Assembly: GCF_000003815.2 (NCBI RefSeq)
Contig: NC_049992.1
Location: 5,953,094-6,017,093, forward strand
From: Branchiostoma floridae
Taxonomy: Eukaryota; Chordata; Leptocardii; Amphioxiformes; Branchiostomatidae
DNA: 64,000 nt
Direction of reading: 5' to 3'
The notes beneath the pieces are model-generated. The model was given only the letters and a program-made list of their open reading frames with translations, had not been told where the DNA came from and ran no database searches. Shown here piece by piece: positions 1-11,919 of the stretch. Every line of letters begins with the position of its first letter. The stretch's first letter is position 1. The translations under genes and the position numbers were made by a program.

Positions 1-297
1 GAGACCACCGTTGCCAGGTGTTTTCAATACCGCACATGCGCAGTAGCGGAAATATTTCGGCTCCAAGAACTTCTCGTAGGACGATTTTTAGACTTTTCTT
101 TCAAGAAAAGCCTTACAAAATCACTGATATTGGTAAAACTCAGTAAAACTATAATTTAGCTAGTTTTCTTTCATCCGAACGTGTGAGAAGTGTTGTGTCA
201 GTAAGGATATTTGTTGTACCGGTGTTTTTAGACTCGCCCCCCTCCCCCCTGGGTGCCTAGGCGACGTTTACAGAAGTGGAGTTCCACAGTTGGGTCT
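1..297 (+). promoter_or_regulatory. IFT46 upstream region and 5' UTR with NRF1-like site
   Basis: The window starts inside the promoter, so it is truncated. Positions 31-42 read CGCACATGCGCA, one mismatch from the NRF1 consensus, and GTTGCC at 10-15 is a half-site of the RFX X-box that commonly drives ciliary genes; the second X-box half is not convincing. No TATA box is seen, as is usual for housekeeping and ciliary genes. The ATG at 298 has G at +4 but no purine at -3, so its Kozak context is moderate. Regulation by NRF1 or RFX is inferred, not shown. Confidence 0.4.
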
Positions 298-3200
298 ATG
301 GCGGATGACTCGGACTCTGATCAGGGAACCAGGATTCACGTCAACCAACATTACGACGAGTCGCTAGAAGTAGCCAACGCAGAGGAGGTATTGTTGTTGT
401 TTGGGTGCTGTTGTTGTTGTTGTCGTCACTGTTTATTTATTGTGTGTGTAATATATGAATTATTTACCTGAAATACATCTGGATTTCTGCACATTGTAAC
501 GTTACAATGCATCTAACGTTATGTTCTAAGCTTCACAAACGTTGCATGTTCTTGTTCGTTCAGGTGATGTGTAACGTTAATATAACGTCCCATGGACTAA
601 CAATTGCTGCAAAATTAATAACCATTTGAATGTTCTGAATATTGAAATAAGAAAGAAGCTGTTCTCTTGAATTTTGTAACATTTTTAAATGCTCTCACCA
701 ATGATGTTTCGCTCTAGGTTAATTTGTACATACATGTGTAGTATTACATACATACATCATCGACCAGCGGTTGGAACCAGGCAAGTACAGATTTCACCCC
801 AAAGGCCCCTATCTGACATAGCTTGCTCGAAATTATCAAAGTGTATACCAGAGTCTCTAGTCAAAGTGTCCGTAAAAGACAAACTTCTGCAATGTACCCG
901 GCCACTTGGTTTCCATAGAAGAACAGATGACACTAATTCCTGTTTTGCTCGGCAACAGTGTCCCGCAAACTTTACCCTTCGGTGTAGTACTAACGTTATA
1001 TGTTTGTGATTATATTTACTAATATGTATGTAACGTTATTGAGAATACTCATCTGAGTCATACAGTCATGTACATTGTATATTTTTCTATATAACATGAT
1101 TCGTCAGTTTAGAGATAGATTGAATTTTGATAATGAATTGTCTCCCAGTCCTAGTACGGTAGTATAAAAAAATTCCACCATTTGTCCAACATATCTTAGG
1201 GTCATGACATAAAAGTTTTAAAATGTATTTTTGTGAGCTAAAATGACAGATTTAACACTAAAATTCACAACATGGCAGTGGTGGACAGGTATTCTAAAAT
1301 TCACTTGTCTTATCGGGCAAGCACATAAAAATTTACTTGCCTGAACTAATTTTTCGACTTGACCAAATTTCAAATGTCACTTTTACATGCATTTTCACTT
1401 CCAGCAATGGAATCCTTATTATTACCTCTATTTCTCTATGTTAACCATTGCTTGATGTGATGACTGTAACTAAAAAGTAACAAATATATCAAATTCTCAC
1501 TCAATGGAAAAATCTTACTTTTAGACCTGGTCATGCGCTTGCCCAATCAGCACTTTCACTTGCCCTGGAGAATAGAGCTAGTGGACTTGTCCAACCCTGC
1601 ATGCGCTCTCAAACAATGAGTGAAACAGAAAAAGATCTCATTTCTCTGTTTGACTTCTGCCCTTCCTTCCAGGCTTTTAGCTAGGATAAGTGACTATTGT
1701 ACTTGTAGGGGGTCTGGGGGGCATCCACCTTCCATGGTGCAGAGTTTTTGATGATTTTAAGTTAAAACAGTGCATTCTAAGGTATCCAAAGAGGCAAAAA
1801 TACTGCTACAGATATCACAGTAGAAGACTGTGACCACAGATGACCTGGTAGCATCCCTGGTCAATCAGTATTTCATGCTTGTCAGGCGATTTTCTCCCCA
1901 GTATAGGACGTCCAGGGGCATAAAATTTCTTGTTGTTCTAAGAAAAGTGCGTCCAGATGACACGTTGACGCATGACTGGCTAAAAAGCCTGCTTCCTTCC
2001 CCATGTCCAGGTGGCGAGTCAGTACGGTGTGACGCCCAGTCCCCGCGTACCGCCGGGACCAGCAGGCCGACCGCACCGCCCCGGGCCAGGGGAGAGTGCC
2101 ACGCCCACACGCAGCTCCACAGGTGGGGAAAACTGGCGGCAAGGGTTTTGTTTGTGTGTCCCAAGCTACACTAGAGGGATATTGCCAGTGCAGTTACTAG
2201 TAAGCATAGGGCCCGGGTTTACTCTTTGATTTGTATCCTCTATGGTGGGATTTTAGCCCTTATGCTGCCTTTCAACCAGCACTTAGGTGGCTTTTGTATT
2301 GACATTTTGCTTTGTAACAAAGGTAAAAAGTTTTGCTTTCTTTCAAAAGCTTTGGCCCTTGAAATGTACGAAATAGTGTTTCTGAGGGATGAAAATGTAA
2401 GGATTTTCAGAGGGAGGATCCCCCAGGGTTCGAAATACTTTTCGTGGTGTAAAGATTTAACAAAAGGTAACAATTAATAATTCTTCATTTTTGTTCTTTC
2501 ACATCTACTTGGAAGACTTTGGAAAACTTTGACTTCAAAATACATTTTGTGCAAGTGGTAAGTTTGCAACAAAAATAATTTTGCTTTTTGATAGAAAAAG
2601 AGCCATTGTATGACTGTCACATTAGTATCCACTTTCCAATTTTTTTAATTAGTCGCATGTATGTATTGCTCTTTTTGCATGCTTGCAATTATGTTTATCA
2701 AGGAAACAGATGAAAAATAATGAATGACCAGAAGAAGAATATTCCAACAGACGACATTGTATCTTCAAGTCAGTTCGGCCTATTGGAAAAAATACAAAGT
2801 CAGGAAACACCATATGTGTGTAAAAGGATTGACATTTTTGTAATACAAAGATATCGATCCCCATTACCCCTACCACAGAAGGAGCCATGTCCGACAGCGA
2901 CGAGTTTGAGACTGGGGAAACCCCTCGGGACCCTCGAGACATGGGAGGCCAGGGGACAGCACAACAACAACAACAACAGCAACAACAACAACAACAGAGG
3001 ACTGACTCAGGTAGGTTATTCGTAATATGCTAGAATCTTTTCTTGAAACGGGAAAATGTGTATTATTCAGATGGTGGGAATTAATGAAAAATCTGTTCAA
3101 TTTTTTTGGGTACTAGCTATAACATCCATTGGCATAATACCGGTCGGTTTGCTGCAATTTCTCAAGCAATGCTAATTTGGCAAATGATCAACGCATCATT

Positions 3201-6200
3201 TTCTCCAGTTACATGTTGCTGTTACAGCTTACCTTTGCCACTTCTTCTGTGTAAATTATTTTGTCTCTCTGGTCCTGCTAAAAACATAATATCGTAATTG
3301 GAACACACCGCGGAATTGCACGGAGAACGGGCGCGTGGTTGGAAGGGGGTGCACTATACCGGCCGAACGAAACATGGCACAATTAACTGCCGCTATGTAC
3401 CTTTATACATCCTCTGTTGTTCCTTTCTTTCCTGTAAGTAGTTGCACAAAACAAAAATCTGCATGAGCATACAAAAAGTCATGAGAAAATGGGCGTATAC
3501 TGACAAGAATTTTCATTTAATTTTGGTCCGTCACAACCGCTATGACGTAAAACTTTACTGCTGGCCGTAGCATTAAAAATGGCGGGAAAATGGCGGCGTA
3601 CGTTCAATTTGACCCATTCAGCCGTAGATCCGGGCGATAATGCAACGGTTCCTCACACTTTTACTCGAGTTGTAGGTCACCAAAAGAAATTCAAGATTGC
3701 TGTTGAATCATGCTCGTCTTGTGCCGTGAGCACATGTGATTATTATCTACAAATCTGGCGATGAACGTGACAGTGTGTTTGTCCCACGACGAGCTCGCCT
3801 GCCCCGAAAATGACCTGAAAACTTTTGGCCTTGTTGTCTTCAAATGCATTGTTATCGATGCTTTGTAAATTATGTATTGGACACCTAGATGTCTGAAGTG
3901 TGCATACCTCAGAAATAACTATTGTTGCATGTGTAGATCTCTTTAAGTTCCACTATTTTTAATCGACCGGTATAAGGCTTATGACCGGTATTATGCCAAT
4001 GCATGTTAGATGTCACACATAAATGATGTTATTGTTAGGCCTAGGAAAAAAGTTCTACCTGAAAGCTATGTAACTCCACTGCCTACCCCCAAAAAAGTCT
4101 AGGGTTGGCAGGTTTTACTAGGGTAGGCCAGGAAACAGGAAACACAACATTTTCCTAGGCCTGACTGATAACAGCCATCTATAGCAATACAGATAAGTTT
4201 AAGATTGCATTTTCATGTGGAATAAGGTCACGATGTACAAATGGTGGTAACGATAATACAGCAGTAAGCCAGCTGCAGAAATTTTGCAATTGAACCCGAA
4301 ATCAAAACTATCAAGTAATCCAATTAAACAGAAATTTCCCCTATTTTGTTTTCATGGCTGCATTCTTGGGCCTTAAAGCTAAAGGTATGTGACACAAATT
4401 GGTCAATACTTTTCTTGTCTCTCAGTCTTTCCTAAATTCACTTCATCTACAACATGCATTTTGCCAGCTTGATATTGAAGCATCCTCGTGACATGTACAT
4501 TCAGTCACTGCACAGTCTGGGAGTGCCGGTACAGTCTGTTTCTTTTGTGTTGCCTTCTTTTTCACTGAATTTTGATCTCACAGCACGTTTGCAGTGGAGC
4601 CTGCTAACTTTGCTATCATTTGAGACCTCAGGGTCACATGACCCAAAGTAAGATGTGGGTTATTCTTCTTGAAGAAGCCTAGAGTATTATTCAGTACTAC
4701 TACTAGGATAAGTCATGGTTGGACAAGTTTTCTAAAATTCCTTTGTCCTATCCTTGCCAAAATCCAAGTGACTTTTTTCTATGCATTTTCACTTCCAGCA
4801 ATAGAATTATTTTATCATTGGCTCTATATATTGTTCTGTGTTGACTAATCTCCAAGTAGATCCTACGGTGCCATAAGATTCATTCATTTTATTTATTTGT
4901 CCATGGACAAATATGTCAACACTAGTTTTCTATGAGCCCTGTGTACATAAACATATAAGATAACAAATTAAGGTTCCAATCAACTTTAATAAAGAATGAC
5001 AAAAATATTATGAACAAACCAAAGAAATAAATACTAAGTAATACAAATAAAAAGGTAAATAAGATAGAAAAAGAATTTGCATATCAATGAGTTATAAACA
5101 AAACAAAATAAACCGTTTTATGAAAATACCCCTGTGTTGTTCCCAGATGATGATGATGATGATGACTCGGACACCTCTAACGGTGATGATGATGATGATG
5201 ATGATGAACACGCCCAGGTGGAGGGCGCGTACGATCCCGCTGACTACGATCATCTGGCCGTTACGCCAGAGATCAAGGATCTGTTCCAGTATATCACAAG
5301 GTCAGGGTTTGTTATTTCTTGTTTATTTGTTTCAATTTTCACCATAGAAACTAGTAATCATAAAGCACCATAGCTACAGACAGTTCTGGGCAATGACCAC
5401 ATATTCATGCAGCCGCAAAAGGCCCAGTTTGAGTCCAGTTGGAGCATTTAAGCCTATTAGTATTACAGACTTGTGTAAGCAGTCCTTTTCAAGGACAATG
5501 TAAAAGAAATTTCATATTGATGAGACAGCTGTGCAGGGGGCAGACTTTCAGATTTGGCAAGAAAAGGGTTTTGGTTAATTTGTTAGGCCTGTGCAGACCC
5601 CTAAGTTGAAGTGGTCGGTCCCTAAATTGATGTCAATGACTCATCAGAAACCAAGTATTGAGACCTGCAGTCTGGATTGTTTTTAACACTTGAGAAAGCG
5701 GGCTGTTGCGTGGGGTGAGTGAAATGTTCAATGATGAGATTATGACACCCTGAACTTGCAAAACGCATTGCTTTCTTTTCTGTACCCCCTAGATACACCC
5801 CGCAGTCTATCGAACTGGAGCACAAGCTCAAGCCGTTCATTCCTGACTTCATTCCCGCGGTGGGCGACATCGACGCCTTCGTGAAGGTTGGGAGGCCGGA
5901 CAGCAAGCCCAGTCCCCTGGGACTGACCGTTCTAGACGAGCCGTGCGCCAAACAGTCGGATCCCACCGTGTTGGACTTACAACTCAGGGCTATCTCTAAA
6001 CAGGTGTGAACAAGTTCTTCCCTAAAAAGCAGTTACTCAAGCAACTGGATATGATTTTGGAAATGGTCAGGCATTTCAGACAGCCATCCGGTGTCTTTCA
6101 TCACTGACAATAAAGACACCGGATGGTTGTCTGAAACGTCTGATCTTATTACCTTGATGTCTAACCTTTATCGACGTAACAAGTTCCTCATTTGTAAGTC

Positions 6201-7689
6201 TATTAGATAGGTTAGCTGTAGAAAATCTTTGTTAGTTTAGCATTGTTCTAAGCTATTGAAAACAGCTTGATTTGTTTATTCACTTGTTGATGGTAAGTAT
6301 CATATTATTAAATGTGGAAGAAGTCTTGAAAATCCACCCAGGAGTGACAAATATGAGCAGAAAATGTTGTCTTTTGGAAAATAAAAAGCCCAGCCACATT
6401 GACAGACAAAAATTTAACTTTTGATTTCAAGTTTAAAATGATACAATAATGTGGACCAGGTTAAAATCATAGTCATGTTGCTACCATCCCCAGTACTACA
6501 TGAAAACGTTAAGTCTTACAATTAGATACATATTAAATAGATAAAAAAAAAACTCCTGTGTATCCAATCTTTTGGCAAAGCTTAGCGTTTTTTTATGGTA
6601 TATTTTTTCATAATGAATTCTGTAACATTGTTGAAGAGGTTCATCAGTCACGTATGTTTACAGTTACTATCAATTTTTTTTCTAACAGTAACTGTTTATT
6701 AAAGGTAGAGACCGTACCTCCAAATTTTCGATGTCTACCAGTACATCTTGGACGTGGAGAATGGTCTAGTCTCGAATTCTGTAACAGTTTTATCCCATAT
6801 TTTTCTTTGTGTCCAGACCACAACCAAAGCTATGCAGGTGAGCAGTGTAGCGCAGGCAGACAAGAACCCCAAGGCCATTGAGAACTGGATCGACAGTATC
6901 AGCGAGCTACACCGCTCCAAACCTCCGCCCAACGTCCACTACACCAAGAACATGCCGGACATCGAACAGCTCATGCAGGAGTGGCCGCCAGAGTTCGAGG
7001 ACCTTCTGAACAGGGTGAGGACTGATGTCGTGGGTTCAGTTTGAGGAAACATTTCAGGATAAGTTTGTATTATAAGGCCTCCTAGTGGCTTTCTATGGTA
7101 CTGCAGCAGAACTTTTCTTCTTCTTCTTTTGTACTGCCAAGCCTCTAATTTTAGAGATTAACGGCAGATTTTGGTTTTAATATCTTTAGAGTTGGTCACT
7201 AAGTCACTCTATGATACTTCTGAAAAAATACACATTTTTTAACACATCAATCCTTGGTTGGTAACTGGACATTTTCCTTCTGTCTTCAAGTGACGTCCAC
7301 TGTTAATCTATTTACATAGGTCTGAGTCATTTTTTTTATTCATAGGAAGGTATTTCTGGTCCTATTATATTTTTTCTATGATTAAAAAAATGCTTATTTG
7401 AAGCCTAAATGGTAGCTTGACCTCTGGTTTTCCGTAGGTCGGGCTGCCGACAGCTGACCTTGACTGTGACCTTCCCACGTACATCGACCTGATCTGTTCC
7501 ATACTGGACATCCCGGTCTACAAGAACAGACTACAGTCTCTACACATCCTCTTCACTCTCTACTCAGAGTTCAAGAACTCCCAGCACTTCAAGGTGCTGG
7601 CTGAGCAGAACAACATGGAGAACCTACCCCCCCAGGCCCCCCCTGACGGGCAGGGGGGTGCGGATCGGTGGGCACCAGGGGGGGAGTAG
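298..7689 (+). CDS. IFT46: Intraflagellar transport protein 46 (IFT46), seven coding exons
   Basis: Exons: 298-387, 2011-2122, 2879-3010, 5147-5300, 5793-6003, 6817-7014, 7438-7689. Phases join cleanly (0,1,1,2,0,0) to a 382-residue protein. IFT46 is a core subunit of the IFT-B complex that carries cargo (outer dynein arms in algae) along cilia. The C-terminal two thirds (from about residue 136, VEGAYDPADY) is the conserved IFT46 domain, with IPDFIPAVGDIDAF, SISELHRSKPP and ILDIPVYKNR blocks that match vertebrate IFT46 closely. The N-terminal part is low complexity: a Q12 run (residues 96-107) in exon 3 and two Asp7 runs in exon 4. At 382 aa it is longer than the human protein (about 304 aa), mainly because exons 2 and 3 add Pro- and Gln-rich sequence. 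Family assignment is very secure; use of exons 2 and 3 in the mature mRNA rests on splice signals and phase. Confidence 0.95.
388..2010 (+). other. IFT46 intron 1
   Basis: Donor GTATTG at 388 and acceptor ccatgtccag ending at 2010. The intron holds the MITE at 1275-1600. Otherwise it is AT-rich sequence with several short open frames that have no coding character. Confidence 0.7.
1275..1600. mobile_element. MITE, short terminal inverted repeats
   Basis: The left end GCAGTGGTGGACAGGT pairs with the right end GACTTGTCCAACCCTGC as imperfect terminal inverted repeats. The body repeats the theme 'attctaaaattcacttgtc' and 'acttgcc'. A diverged fragment of the same family occurs at about 4710-4760 in intron 3. 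No coding capacity. Confidence 0.55.
3011..5146 (+). other. IFT46 intron 3
   Basis: Donor GTAGGT at 3011 and acceptor tcccag ending at 5146. It contains the 3120-4008 transposon and, at about 4710-4860, a fragment of the MITE family seen at 1275-1600. The remainder is AT-rich and uninformative. Confidence 0.65.
3120..4008. mobile_element. Non-autonomous DNA transposon with 26-bp TIRs
   Basis: Positions 3120-3145 (TAACATCC then TTGGCATAATACCGGTC) are the reverse complement of 3983-4008 with one mismatch. The element is about 890 bp and lies wholly inside IFT46 intron 3. It contains GC-rich stretches with ATGGCGG motifs (3577-3600) but no transposase. A TA may have been duplicated at the ends. 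Confidence 0.7.
5301..5792 (+). other. IFT46 intron 4
   Basis: Phase-2 intron; the split codon is AG|A (Arg). I see no repeat or RNA gene in it. Confidence 0.7.
6004..6816 (+). other. IFT46 intron 5
   Basis: Phase-0 intron. It contains the foldback element at about 6030-6180, described separately. The rest is AT-rich and shows nothing else. Confidence 0.7.
6030..6180. repeat. Foldback repeat with 25-bp hairpin
   Basis: Positions 6074-6098 and 6112-6136 are complementary over 25 bp with one G-T type mismatch and a 13-nt loop. The flanks (about 6034-6057, 'ttactcaagcaactggatat', and 6143-6175, 'tcttattacc...gatgtctaacc') recur around the hairpin in the IFT46 3' UTR (7850-7945), so both belong to one dispersed family. 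Confidence 0.7.
7015..7437 (+). other. IFT46 intron 6
   Basis: Phase-0 intron between the SELHRSKPP-containing exon and the final exon. Only T-rich and AT-rich sequence is seen. Confidence 0.7.
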
Positions 7690-8625
7690 TGACATAAGAG
7701 TAGCCATAGTATCTAGATTTTCGTGGAACAAAATGTCTCAATTTTCCGCATATGTCACCATGGTCACCATAAAGTTGAAAGATATTTAGAATTTGGGGCG
7801 ATTACTTATTTTTTCATGGCAATCATAGCTTATTTGATGAATACGCCAAAAATAGTTACTCAAGCAACTGGATATGGTTGCTTGAGTAACTATTTTTGGC
7901 GTATCTTATTACCTGCTGAGTGGATGTCTAACCTACATCGACGTATTTGATGAATAAATTTGAATTAAAAGATTCCACAAAATAAAAGAGAAAAAATGCT
8001 ATTCTAAATGACTAAGTAATGTGTTTGAATTAGCAATCTCACAATTTTGAGAGTCTTGATGCATTGCAACCACTATCCCATGTGTCACTGGAAATATTTT
8101 GGAGACACCTTTAGAAAAGGCTGCCAATGAAAGTTGGAAAGTGACCATCTTTGCAAATCTATGAAACATGACTGGTGTTGTATAGTACTCTAAGGAATGT
8201 CAATGCTGTATATATATATATATAGATACATACATAATGTAGAAGGCACAATATATGTCACATTTCCTGCTATACAGTAGTGTATTTTCCCCTATGAAGC
8301 TTTGAGTGGATATTTGAATAATTATATGATTGCTCCAAAAATGAAAGCTCACAGGAATGATTCTATTGCTTTCAAGTCGCCTTTCTCACATCTCCATCAG
8401 GTAGATCTTGCCTTTTTTTTTCACTTTAATCTTTCCCTTTTTTGGGCACTTTGAAGTCTCAATGTATCAAGTGGAGAAACTGAACATTCTTTAAGTTTGC
8501 TCTTTTCTTACATTAGACACAAATGTAAAGCATCATTGATAGCATGGCTTGCAATGTATGTTTGCGGGTATTAAGCCTTTTCTATGTTTTTTTTTTCTGT
8601 AAATAAACGAAATGTCGACAATGAT
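7690..8625 (+). other. IFT46 3' UTR with two polyadenylation signals
   Basis: The stop TAG is at 7687-7689. AATAAA occurs at 7953-7958 and again at 8602-8607, giving short (about 280 nt) and long (about 930 nt) candidate 3' UTRs. The proximal signal lies just after the 7841-7904 hairpin. A short (TA)n run is at about 8211-8224. Confidence 0.55.
7841..7904 (+). repeat. Perfect 28-bp hairpin in IFT46 3' UTR
   Basis: Arms 7841-7868 and 7877-7904 are perfectly complementary with an 8-nt loop (tggatatg). The sequence shares its core with the repeat at about 6030-6180, so the arm probably arose from a transposable foldback. In RNA it would form a long unbroken duplex just upstream of the proximal poly(A) signal. 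Confidence 0.8.
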
Positions 8626-8743
8626 TTTGTTGCCTGACCAGTTCTTCGCACTATACCCAAGCTACATGTATGATCATACTGGATAGACTGGAATGGAGCA
8701 GACTAGGGGTGTGTACCAGTAACTGCAAAAATCATTTACTAAA

Positions 8744-8955
8744 TACTGTAAATGCATTTAAGTTTGCAGGGATTTAATTTCGCAGTAGGGAGAAAAAGTA
8801 CTTTTTGCGGTGGTTTTAATTTTGCGGTAACACCATAGGCTGCAGTCTAATACCATGATAGAAAAATGTTCGCGGTGGTTTTAAGTTCGCGGTGAAGTGG
8901 TCACCGCAAAAACCGCGAACATTAATCCACTGCAAATATTTCTGCATTTACAGTA
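8744..8955. mobile_element. MITE with TA target duplication
   Basis: The ends TACTGTAAATGCA and TGCATTTACAGTA are perfect inverted repeats of 13 bp. Inside are several 'tttcgcagt / ttcgcggtg' blocks and a second nested foldback (8875-8920, cgcggtgaa...caccgcaaa). No coding capacity. It lies just downstream of IFT46. Confidence 0.75.
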
Positions 8956-9689
8956 CAAAATGTACTAGGTACCTAACCTAGGTCAAACATACTGGAACAT
9001 TAATGAACTGGTACAGTACCTGAATACACTTACACTCAAAAGTGTATTACTAACTACTTGTTTTATTTTCATCACAAAGATGAAAAGTTAGTGCTGCAAT
9101 AAAGATTGCAGGCAACTTCGGTTCGAATGTGTAATCAGGCATGTGGAGGCTGTTGCTTTACTTCACAGCATCAAGTAAATGTTTTGTCAGTGTTAACGTT
9201 GGTTCAGAATCCTATGCGATATTTCTTTGGACGCCCTTATATGGTAACATATGGAAATATGACATTGTACATCTATCATGGGCAAAGTTGTATTATTTTC
9301 CATTTCTATATGTGAGCTGACAGAAATGATGAAAGAAATACAGTTGAACAATGCAGAACTAAAGTGCATTAGAACACTCGTATTTTCAACATCATGTTCA
9401 AATAAAAATATACAATGTACATGTACAATACACTTTTTAAATAAAACTTTATTTGTCCATTGCAACCGGAAATGAAGATAACATACATGTGAAATGATTC
9501 TACAACATTTTTAACGTTCAGAAGTCGATAGAAAATTCTATACCTCTTGCCAGCGTTCGACACACACCCTAAAGGCTGGGGTTGAAAATGTTTTGCTATT
9601 CTTTTTTTGTTGTTGTTGTTGTTGTCTATTAGTCTTTCGGGTAGACAAGGACAGTGTGGCACTGCACTCAAGTAACTTGAATTAACTAC
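8956..9689. other. Intergenic, nothing recognised
   Basis: AT-rich sequence with short random open frames. I see no gene, RNA or clear repeat here apart from a (TTG)n patch at about 9605-9625. Confidence 0.5.
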
Positions 9690-9885
9690 ACAGCACTGAC
9701 AAAAGGTAAAGGTAGCCTTTTCTTTTACCTCCCCGACCGTAGTCAGTACCCATTTTTACACCTGGGTAAAGTAAGGAAGGTCGTGTTAAGCGCCTTTCCC
9801 AAGAGCACAACATCGGGGGCACGGCTTGTATCGCACTCGGATCCCCTAGTTTTCGAGCCGCACGCTCTACCAGTTACGGCACACA
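9690..9885 (-). mobile_element. tRNA-derived SINE-like repeat
   Basis: Read on the minus strand, the region contains an A-box-like 'taactggtagagcg' (about 9880-9865) and a diverged B-box-like 'ggatccgagtgcgat' about 35 nt later. This is followed by the body 'ttgggaaaggcgcttaacacgacc' and 'acccaggtgtaaaaatggg'. Fragments of the same body occur at about 17850-17940 (+ strand) and about 51010-51075 (- strand). The pol III box match is imperfect. Confidence 0.5.
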
Positions 9886-10012
9886 CAGCACCAACGTCTC
9901 GCTAGGTTAAGTCAGGTAACACGATATTTTCCCTAAGCCTAACGAAGGTACCGTATCGGTATGTTCCAGTGACTTGCTTAAGGGGTGGAGTAGTGCGTCA
10001 TTACTGTTGGCA
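9886..10012. other. Intergenic, nothing recognised
   Basis: Spacer between the SINE-like repeat and the candidate promoter of the sialyltransferase gene; no feature seen. Confidence 0.4.
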
Positions 10013-10112
10013 CATGCGCAGTAGTGGTTTACACACGGGTTAACGGGGTTAACTATAACAATACGTCACACCTAACCTGACCACACCTGCCGACAGTGTC
10101 AACTTTCTACAG
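10013..10112 (+). promoter_or_regulatory. Candidate promoter and non-coding first exon of the sialyltransferase gene
   Basis: At about 10013-10026 the sequence GCACATGCGCAGTAG repeats the NRF1-like motif seen at the IFT46 5' end. About 85 bp further on, 10103-10118 reads TTTCTACAG|GTAAGT, a perfect 5' splice site. This fits a short non-coding first exon. A good acceptor (ataaatttcag) ends at about 11446, upstream of the coding ATG at 11920. No transcript evidence is available. Confidence 0.35.
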
Positions 10113-11919
10113 GTAAGTCACAAACTCCTAAGGAAACAACGTAGCTCTAAAATGTTCAATTGCATGGGCAACACATTTCTTCTTTTTTTATACTTGAACA
10201 ATATTATAATTCCACCTTGAGTATTTTAATAGGATTCTATGTAAATTTATATGTACAATGCTCTCTTCTTCGTTCTCCAGAGTGACCCTTTTGAACACGG
10301 TGAACTGACCCCATTCGCAACCACTGCCGTGCTGTTTGTATAGTGCAGTAAAGTAGGTGCCGAATTCACAACCTTTTTAAAGCAGTGTTACAAACCTTAA
10401 GAACAGCTTTGAATAAAAAAGATATGTGATTCTTATGATTATACACGACGCAGCATTTTCAAGTTTAAGTACCATGTATTGCCTTGTTAATATCGCGTGT
10501 GACGATGCCAGGCAGATATTGTTGGACTTTAGTGTACAGTTGTTGACATTTTTTTAAAGAAAAAGTGTTTTCAAAGGCTGTTTATTAAGCTCCCTTCCCA
10601 ATCTTAATATCACGTACACATGTGCTTGCCACACAGTCGATAGCATTATGTCAATATTTCAGTTGTCAGTGCTGTTGTCTAGCCAGACTTAAAAATGAAT
10701 AGCTTTAAAAGTATGGTAGATTATAGTTGCTTTCTAGACAGAGTACCACTAAAAACAACCAATTAACCGTCTTCAAGTTTCAGTAGTTTGAGAAGAAGGT
10801 GTGTGCTTCACCCCAAAACTTTCGGTGACACGCTTGAGTTGTAGCTACTCTCTGAAGGTTACTGACCGAGACTTGTAATGGTCCTCTGGACTAGAATTAC
10901 AGTCCTATGGATTAGAGATAAAGGCTGCATTTTCACTAGCTTTTTTGCTAGATTTACAAACAATTCGTAGATCGGTTCTTCAGGACACAATAGACTGATA
11001 CAATGTATTCCTGACGTTTGGTATTAAAAGTGTGGAAAACAACATAAAAACATGGAGGGGGTGATATGCTTGACAAGAGTACTGCCCGGTTACTCAATGC
11101 CATTGTAACTCTAGCCGAGGGGGCATTGAATAGAGCTCGGCGGTTGAATGCACCTGTTAAAATTTGTGTACACACCCAGATCGTAGAGGGTCAATAGAGT
11201 TAGGGCCAACGACGACAGGCTATGATGTCTAAAAGACAACCGGTACCCAAAACCAATGCTACTGGTGATCATTTCATAAACAGTCCTTTGACAGCAAATC
11301 AATTCTATGCACGTAGAATCTGTTTTATGGTGTCTTTAAGTTTTTTTTATGCATACATATATACAGTTATAACCGACAGCTAATCGCAATAGTAACGATA
11401 CCTGTTGTACCATAATGTGATTCTTTTTTCATGTTATAAATTTCAGCTCTCTGGACGTCGACGACCCTTGATGGTGCTTTTTCATATTTCATACAGAAAA
11501 TGAAAAAAAGACAACGGCCATGTGATAAACACAGTGTACTTCAGAAAAATACGGGAAGATACACAAGAGCACAGATTGATGCAGATGTAAGCCAAGAAGG
11601 AAAAGTCAGCAGTGACAGAACACATCACAAGAAACAACTGTGGGAACTGTAGCTGGAAGGGAGCTAATAAGGTGATAGACAAATACTAGTATCGGACAAC
11701 AGATGCACTCGTCCGATTAACTGGGCTGCATGCATCAGAAAATTTACTACAGTCGCGTTTGAGATCGCATTCCCCACAATGCAACAGCGCCCCCTTGCTG
11801 CATTGGGAAGTAGTACAACCAGTATTACCCCGAGGAAGGTGACAGACAGTCAACGAAACGTCGGCCAGGTAGAAACACTTGGTTCGTTCGAAGAACTTTG
11901 AAACCCAGCTAAATACATC
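10113..11919 (+). other. Probable 5' UTR intron and leader of the sialyltransferase gene
   Basis: No coding exon is visible. The acceptor-like site ending near 11446 could start a leader exon of about 470 nt running into the ATG at 11920. Near 11840-11870 is a 'gacagtcaacgaaacgtcgg' block of a type common in dispersed invertebrate repeats. Confidence 0.35.

Noticed and set aside
9690..9885. Functional tRNA gene
   Set aside because: Only diverged A- and B-box-like segments are present and no cloverleaf can be drawn; it fits a SINE instead.
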